This document shows positions 6,154-6,804 of a stretch of DNA of 6,804 bases, in pieces (position 1 is the stretch's first letter; every line of letters begins with the position of its first letter). Position numbers and translations under genes: made by a program. A model generated the notes under the pieces. The model searched no databases. It was not told where the DNA came from and saw only the letters and a list, made by a program, of their open reading frames with translations. Origin of the DNA: CAYUWK01 sp964580085 (GTDB taxonomy: Bacteria; Patescibacteriota; Minisyncoccia; Minisyncoccales; CG1-02-41-26). The stretch covers positions 1-6,804 of the forward strand of contig CAZOJF010000026.1 of assembly GCA_964580085.1 (NCBI GenBank), given 5' to 3'.

Positions 6154-6191
6154 TTTAAAAAGCTTTTTAAACAAAAAAATTACTTTTTGTT
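6154..6191 (-). repeat. Two inverted repeats in the NDK-Nudix leader
   Basis: TTTAAAAAGCTTTTTAAA at 6154-6171 is a perfect 18-base palindrome. Next to it, AACAAAAA (6170-6177) and TTTTTGTT (6184-6191) form an 8-base inverted repeat with a 6-base spacer. Both fall between the predicted transcription start (about 6192) and the ribosome site, where an operator or leader hairpin would sit. They are A/T-rich, so chance is a real alternative. Confidence 0.4.
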
Positions 6192-6198
6192 AACATTT

Positions 6199-6226
6199 AC
6201 TTTACATCTTTTTATTTTTTTGTCAA
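6199..6226 (-). promoter_or_regulatory. Sigma70-type promoter for the NDK-Nudix operon
   Basis: On the minus strand a consensus -35 TTGACA (6226-6221) is followed after 16 bases by TAAAGT (6204-6199), four of six matches to TATAAT. Transcription would start near 6192 and give a leader of about 60 bases. It lies downstream of the rplU terminator, so the two-gene unit has its own promoter. Confidence 0.55.
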
Positions 6227-6241
6227 TATTTGAAGGGTAGA

Positions 6242-6275
6242 TTCTATTCCGAAGTGCAACATTCGAAGAATAGAA
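6242..6275. repeat. Imperfect inverted repeat upstream of the promoter
   Basis: TTCTATTC (6242-6249) pairs with GAATAGAA (6268-6275), and CGAA (6250-6253) pairs with TTCG (6262-6265). This gives 12 pairs with a two-base bulge and the 8-base loop GTGCAACA. It lies 15 bases upstream of the -35 box. It could be an operator, a processed RNA hairpin or an old mobile-element end; nothing in the sequence decides between these. A smaller hairpin, TTGAG/CTCAA, follows at 6283-6299. Confidence 0.45.
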
Positions 6276-6312
6276 CAATGGGTTGAGCATAATACTCAAA
6301 AACAATTATAAC

Positions 6313-6349
6313 AAAAAAGCCAATCGTGAATAATAATGATTGGTCTTTT
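6313..6349 (-). terminator. Rho-independent terminator after rplU
   Basis: Reading the minus strand, CCAATC (6343-6338) pairs with GATTGG (6325-6320) around a 12-base loop. The stem extends through an A-C mismatch into A-U pairs and ends in a six-T run (6318-6313). It begins 14 bases after the rplU stop. Confidence 0.7.
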
Positions 6350-6362
6350 GCTTTTTATGTGT

Positions 6363-6674
6363 TTATTTTTCTATCTTTAATATCTCTATTTCTGTAAAAG
6401 GCTGACGATGCCCTGTTTTCTTTTTATAACGAGTTTTAGGTTTATATTTTAAGATAATAATCTTTTTAGCTTTATCTTGTTTGAGAATCTTAGCTACAAC
6501 TTTGGCTCCCTTTACGTTAGGATCCCCTATCTCTAATTTACTATTCTTTTCTAACAACAGAACATCCGTAAAGTTTATTTCTTTATCTTCTTCTTTATCT
6601 AATTTTTCAATTTTAATTTTATCACCAGGAGAAACAAGATATTGTTTTCCACCGGTTCTTATTACTGCAAACAT
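6363..6674 (-). CDS. rplU: 50S ribosomal protein L21
   Basis: This 103-residue protein matches bacterial L21 over its full length. The N-terminus is FAVIRTGGKQYLVSPGDKI (2-20). The middle includes NVKGAKVVAKIL, and the end carries the rRNA-binding run KYKPKTRYKKKTGHRQPFTE. L21 binds 23S rRNA in the large subunit. rpmA (L27), its usual partner, is not downstream: a terminator and an unrelated operon follow instead. The start lies 4 bases after an RmuC-like gene and has no SD close by, so translation is probably coupled to that gene. Confidence 0.96.
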   Translation of the reverse strand: MFAVIRTGGKQYLVSPGDKIKIEKLDKEEDKEINFTDVLLLEKNSKLEIGDPNVKGAKVVAKILKQDKAKKIIILKYKPKTRYKKKTGHRQPFTEIEILKIEK

Positions 6675-6678
6675 AATA

Positions 6679-6804
6679 TTATTTTAATTTTTTCTTTGGA
6701 GATTCATCTAACTCCCCTAACCTTTCAATCTTCCCTGATAATCTCCCAAATCTATTTTGAGCCCTGTCTGATGATGTTTTAGCATGATTAATGTGTGAAG
6801 TCAA
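6679..6804 (-). CDS. rmuC: RmuC-like DNA recombination protein, C-terminal end (partial)
   Basis: The frame enters from the right edge and gives 41 residues before TAA: SHINHAKTSSDRAQNRFGRL, then SGKIERLGELDESPKKKLK. The pattern of a helix with HIxxAK..., FGRLxGKIE and a charged tail matches the end of RmuC proteins, where a coiled helix (sHIxxAkxsxdxaxxxFxrLxgKie) follows the nuclease-like domain. RmuC limits rearrangements at inverted repeats. Only the tail is visible, so the assignment is moderate. It runs into rplU with a 4-base gap. Confidence 0.55.
   Translation of the reverse strand: MTSHINHAKTSSDRAQNRFGRLSGKIERLGELDESPKKKLK

Noticed and set aside
6242..6275. Insertion-sequence terminal repeat
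   Set aside because: Only one copy is visible, there is no transposase and no target-site duplication, so it is kept only as an unexplained inverted repeat.
6481..6687. Plus-strand frame across rplU
   Set aside because: Antisense to an unmistakable L21 protein.
1..6804. TGA read as glycine, as in some CPR lineages
   Set aside because: All recognised proteins are complete under the standard code, with no in-frame TGA in the genes.

Overview
The window is AT-rich (about 20-38% GC in sampled 60-base lines), uses the standard code, and packs genes tightly. Every stop is TAA except one TAG, and no frame needs TGA recoding. Low GC, short compact housekeeping genes, several genes without a visible Shine-Dalgarno (SD) sequence and divergent core proteins suggest a small-genome bacterium, plausibly Patescibacteria/CPR. 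That assignment is inference; no rRNA or other decisive marker is present.

Left, plus strand (1-847): the end of replicative helicase DnaB, then recR two bases later, closed by a hairpin terminator. A 340-base stretch without a clear gene follows (848-1187). It holds a UACG-loop hairpin, a possible decayed minus-strand reading frame and a good sigma70-type promoter (1014-1041) pointing right.

Centre, plus strand (1188-4508): three genes joined by 13- and 35-base overlaps. They are an NAD-dependent sugar epimerase/dehydratase, a GT-B fold glycosyltransferase, and a fusion of a P-loop nucleos(t)ide kinase-like domain with a Nudix hydrolase. The first two suggest nucleotide-sugar and glycan synthesis. 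The third may prepare or clean up a nucleotide or nucleotide-sugar substrate. A GC-rich hairpin at 4507-4543 ends the unit and separates it from the convergent unit.

Right, minus strand (6226 down to 4538): a promoter and leader, then two genes. The first fuses a shortened nucleoside-diphosphate-kinase-like domain to a Nudix domain. The second is an uncharacterised protein resembling the helical half of DUF4037/nucleotidyltransferase proteins. Both have near-identical, perfect AGGAGG ribosome sites that correct their starts to internal ATGs (6130 and 5281), and their GC is higher than that of the flanking genes. This looks like a separate, possibly acquired module. Further right, also on minus, are the end of an RmuC-like gene and rplU (ribosomal protein L21), four bases apart, with a terminator after rplU.

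The most striking feature is two unrelated kinase-type domains, each fused N-terminally to a Nudix hydrolase, in adjacent convergent operons. One of them is paired with a nucleotidyltransferase-like protein. This could be an undescribed nucleotide-processing module.
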